The position numbers and the translations under genes are program-made. A stretch of DNA of 64,000 bases, from contig NZ_QPQT01000002.1 of the NCBI RefSeq assembly GCF_003605125.1, positions 248,001 through 312,000 on the forward strand, read 5' to 3'. The DNA comes from Shewanella algidipiscicola. GTDB lineage: Bacteria; Pseudomonadota; Gammaproteobacteria; Enterobacterales; Shewanellaceae. Below, in pieces: positions 63,982 through 64,000 of the stretch (the stretch's first letter is position 1; every line of letters starts with the position of its first letter). The notes under the pieces are model-generated. The model saw nothing but the letters and a program-made list of their open reading frames with translations. It did no database searches and was not told the DNA's origin.

Positions 63982-64000
63982 ATGAGCATAACATCTGTGT
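63982..64000 (+). CDS. Start of an unidentified gene (partial)
   Basis: ATG at 63982 follows a good AGGAGG with nine bases between and encodes MSITSV before the window ends. Too short to identify. Confidence 0.4.

Overview
The window reads as chromosomal DNA of a marine gammaproteobacterium, most likely Shewanella. This is an inference from gene content: a single-chain acetyl-CoA carboxylase, nrfBCD electron-transfer genes, DUF3149/DUF5062/DUF4144 small proteins, a conserved sprT-endA-rsmE-gshB block and Shewanella-like dispersed palindromic repeats. No rRNA, prophage, CRISPR array or intact insertion sequence was seen. Coding is dense on both strands, mostly housekeeping, with a few accessory islands.

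Layout. 1-2.4 kb: end of tcdA, a SieB-family membrane protein, a 42-aa DUF3149 protein with an FNR-like site, and two tRNA-Leu genes, each with its own terminator. 2.4-6.6 kb: an M50 site-2 protease, a DUF342 protein and rsmC. 7.0-11.7 kb: sprT, endA, rsmE, gshB and an alkaline phosphatase, all on the minus strand. 11.8-12.9 kb: an exported pyroglutamyl-peptidase-like protein whose catalytic Cys appears replaced by Ser. 13.3-19.6 kb: a Fap-type functional amyloid locus made of a sigma-54 activator, two amyloid-repeat proteins, a C39 peptidase, a FapE-like protein and a FapF-like outer-membrane channel. It has a clear -24/-12 promoter and two palindromic enhancer-like sites. 19.7-25.3 kb: a LysR regulator divergent from the giant carboxylase.

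25.7-38.8 kb: universal stress protein, DUF5062, VOC protein, a block of palindromic repeats, a pseudouridine synthase, a small membrane protein, an NhaC antiporter behind a structured leader that looks like a translational riboswitch, DUF3087, a LysR regulator divergent from gabD-gabT, a Bacteroidetes-like second lgt, and an NhaP-type antiporter. 38.9-39.2 kb: a 262-bp MITE with TA duplication. 39.2-44.6 kb: a SIMPL protein and a Fur-controlled TonB receptor divergent from a DUF3325-DUF3649-PepSY operon. 44.7-48 kb: rluF and an amino-acid ABC transporter. 48.1-54.8 kb: two related atypical LysR regulators around mltC-like, nrfBCD and a DUF2726 gene. 54.8-64 kb: a diguanylate cyclase, katG, mpl, ubiX, hpt, a yadGH-like ABC exporter, a DUF4144 protein and the first codons of another gene.

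The most notable items are the self-regulated Fap-like amyloid operon lacking fapA, and the nhaC leader: a good sigma-70 promoter overlapping a dyad, then a three-way-junction fold, then a hairpin holding the Shine-Dalgarno of a GTG start. Other points of interest are the Cys-to-Ser peptidase homologue and the reversed domain order of the carboxylase.
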